From NCBI GenBank assembly GCA_025149125.1, contig CP102272.1:4402001-4466000 (forward strand): a DNA stretch of 64,000 bases. The letters run 5' to 3'. Source of the stretch: [Clostridium] asparagiforme DSM 15981. GTDB lineage: Bacteria; Bacillota; Clostridia; Lachnospirales; Lachnospiraceae. A program made the position numbers and the translations under genes. Shown here piece after piece: positions 63,008 to 64,000 of the stretch. Every line of letters starts with the position of its first letter. Within the stretch, counting starts at the first letter, position 1. The notes beneath the pieces are model-generated. The model had not been told where the DNA came from. It was given only the letters and a program-made list of their open reading frames with translations, and made no database searches.

Positions 63008-64000
63008 CTATTGTGCAGCAGATGCAATCCCTCCGGGATTCAGAGCCTGATTCTCCAGAGCCGCGTAGATCTTCTCTTTGTTCTTGCGGATCAGCACGTA
63101 GGAAACCGCGTAGACCGCCACAAGAAGCGCGATTAGGATCGGGTTTTGGCTGGCGAATATCAGGAAGGTCAGGTATCCGATGGGCTGTCCGATGATGATA
63201 AAGGACGTAACCATCATTGCGCCGCCGGAACCCAGGGAGCCGCCGGCCACCTTCACAACCTCCGTAAATGTGCTGCCGCAGGCGGAGCAGATATACAGGA
63301 AGATGATACATACAATGGTGGAACCGATCACGGATTTCACCACGTTGCCGTTGGACATTGCCACGATGGGCTGGATCACGTAAGGAATTGCAACCAGGTC
63401 TACCATCGGCAGCGTTGTGTTGCCGGGCAGAACGAACGCAAGCAGCAGGATGATGGGCATGGTCAGCAGTCCGGAAACCAGGGTTGCAGTCTCGCCGTAA
63501 CCGGTAGCGTCGTTCACTGCCAGGTACCACTCGCCCTTGAAGCCTTTGGTCTTTTTCTTGGAAGCCTCTGTCAGAGCCGTAAATGCGCCGGAGAAAATGG
63601 AAGAGATCTTCGGGAATACGGACATAACAGCGGAAGTCGCAACGCCGCAGCTGAGGATTTCGCCCCAGGCAGCCAGCTGGGTGATTCTGGTGATGTTGCC
63701 CACAAAGCCGATCAGGATACCAAGGATCAGGCCCAGGGTCATGGGCTCGCCGATGATGCCCAGTTTTTTACGCATGCCGTTGGGATCCATCTGGATCTTG
63801 TACAGGCCCAGTTTATTGAGCAGCCAGTTTAACGGGATGGCGATCACCGCCACCGTGGCCGTATGTAAGGAAGCGATGGAACAGCCGGGATAGCCGTAGT
63901 AGGTAGACCATCTCTTGGCGATCACCTCGGTGATCAGCAGGGTGATTAACAGCTGCATGGTCATCAGGCAGATAGCAAGGAACATATTGCCGGTCAGAAC
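63008..64000 (-). CDS. Galactitol-type PTS EIIC component (N-terminus outside window)
   Basis: About 330 residues of a multi-helix transporter are visible and the frame runs off the right edge. The pattern (MDPNGMRKKLGIIGEPMTLGLILG, NDATGYGETATLVSG, LPGNTTLPMVDLVAIPYVIQP) matches the GatC galactitol/fructose-like EIIC family, which transports and phosphorylates a sugar alcohol or sugar with EIIA/EIIB. It precedes ptsI. The true substrate is not known. Confidence 0.75.
   Translation of the reverse strand, partial: VLTGNMFLAICLMTMQLLITLLITEVIAKRWSTYYGYPGCSIASLHTATVAVIAIPLNWLLNKLGLYKIQMDPNGMRKKLGIIGEPMTLGLILGILIGFVGNITRITQLAAWGEILSCGVATSAVMSVFPKISSIFSGAFTALTEASKKKTKGFKGEWYLAVNDATGYGETATLVSGLLTMPIILLLAFVLPGNTTLPMVDLVAIPYVIQPIVAMSNGNVVKSVIGSTIVCIIFLYICSACGSTFTEVVKVAGGSLGSGGAMMVTSFIIIGQPIGYLTFLIFASQNPILIALLVAVYAVSYVLIRKNKEKIYAALENQALNPGGIASAAQ

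Overview
The window comes from a GC-rich, spore-forming Firmicute, most likely a gut Lachnospiraceae of the Enterocloster/Clostridium cluster XIVa type. This is inferred from the sporulation genes (spoIIP, a spoVAF-like gene), the Firmicutes-type GalT, QueH, type I glutamine synthetase and SigA, a galactitol-family PTS, AGGAGG ribosome binding sites and the gene order spoIIP-lepA-hemW. No rRNA, tRNA, transposase or CRISPR array was seen. Two genes run off the edges: a sugar-binding lipoprotein on the left and a PTS EIIC on the right.

1-9.2 kb is a carbohydrate locus that looks pectin-directed. It has two GH105 unsaturated rhamnogalacturonyl hydrolases, an MFS transporter, a sugar-binding lipoprotein, two AraC regulators and an unrecognised 837-residue protein. 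9.5-14.7 kb holds a secernin-like C69 hydrolase with a LysR regulator, a divergent sodium:solute symporter and a YkvI-like membrane protein. 14.8-21 kb is an ABC operon in the order of E. coli ugpBAECQ (binding protein, two permeases, ATPase, glycerophosphodiesterase) followed by a LacI regulator, with a PHP phosphatase divergent from it.

22-52 kb is mostly housekeeping: glnA, HPr, queH, sigA, a lipid kinase, mutY-birA-argF, nadE-trmH-nfeD-like-patatin, tcdA, an unusual MarR regulator, YitT, an Fe-S type Rrf2 regulator, spoVAF, galT, a Gx/FMN-binding/NusG-II module, an LRR membrane protein, and alkD-hemW-lepA-spoIIP.

53-60.2 kb encodes a compact bacterial microcompartment: alcohol dehydrogenase, vertex protein, PduL, four hexameric shell proteins, aldehyde dehydrogenase and a class II aldolase with a C-terminal encapsulation-like helix, opposite a DeoR regulator. 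No glycyl-radical or B12 diol dehydratase is present. The logic is therefore fuculose/rhamnulose-1-phosphate cleavage to lactaldehyde, followed by redox-balanced disproportionation to lactyl-phosphate and 1,2-propanediol. 60.3-64 kb carries ptsI, a second HPr and a galactitol-type EIIC.

The most notable non-coding signals are as follows. Two ~245-bp hairpin elements lie in inverted orientation between spoIIP and the microcompartment operon; their stems differ by compensatory changes. A promoter-driven three-hairpin small RNA candidate lies upstream of the Rrf2 gene. About 3.4 tandem copies of a 105-bp repeat lie between nadE and tcdA. A 38-bp duplication carrying an extended -10 element lies in front of glnA. 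Several promoter/operator arrangements (MarR, Rrf2, ArgR-like, DeoR-like, Pho-like) can be read from the sequence.
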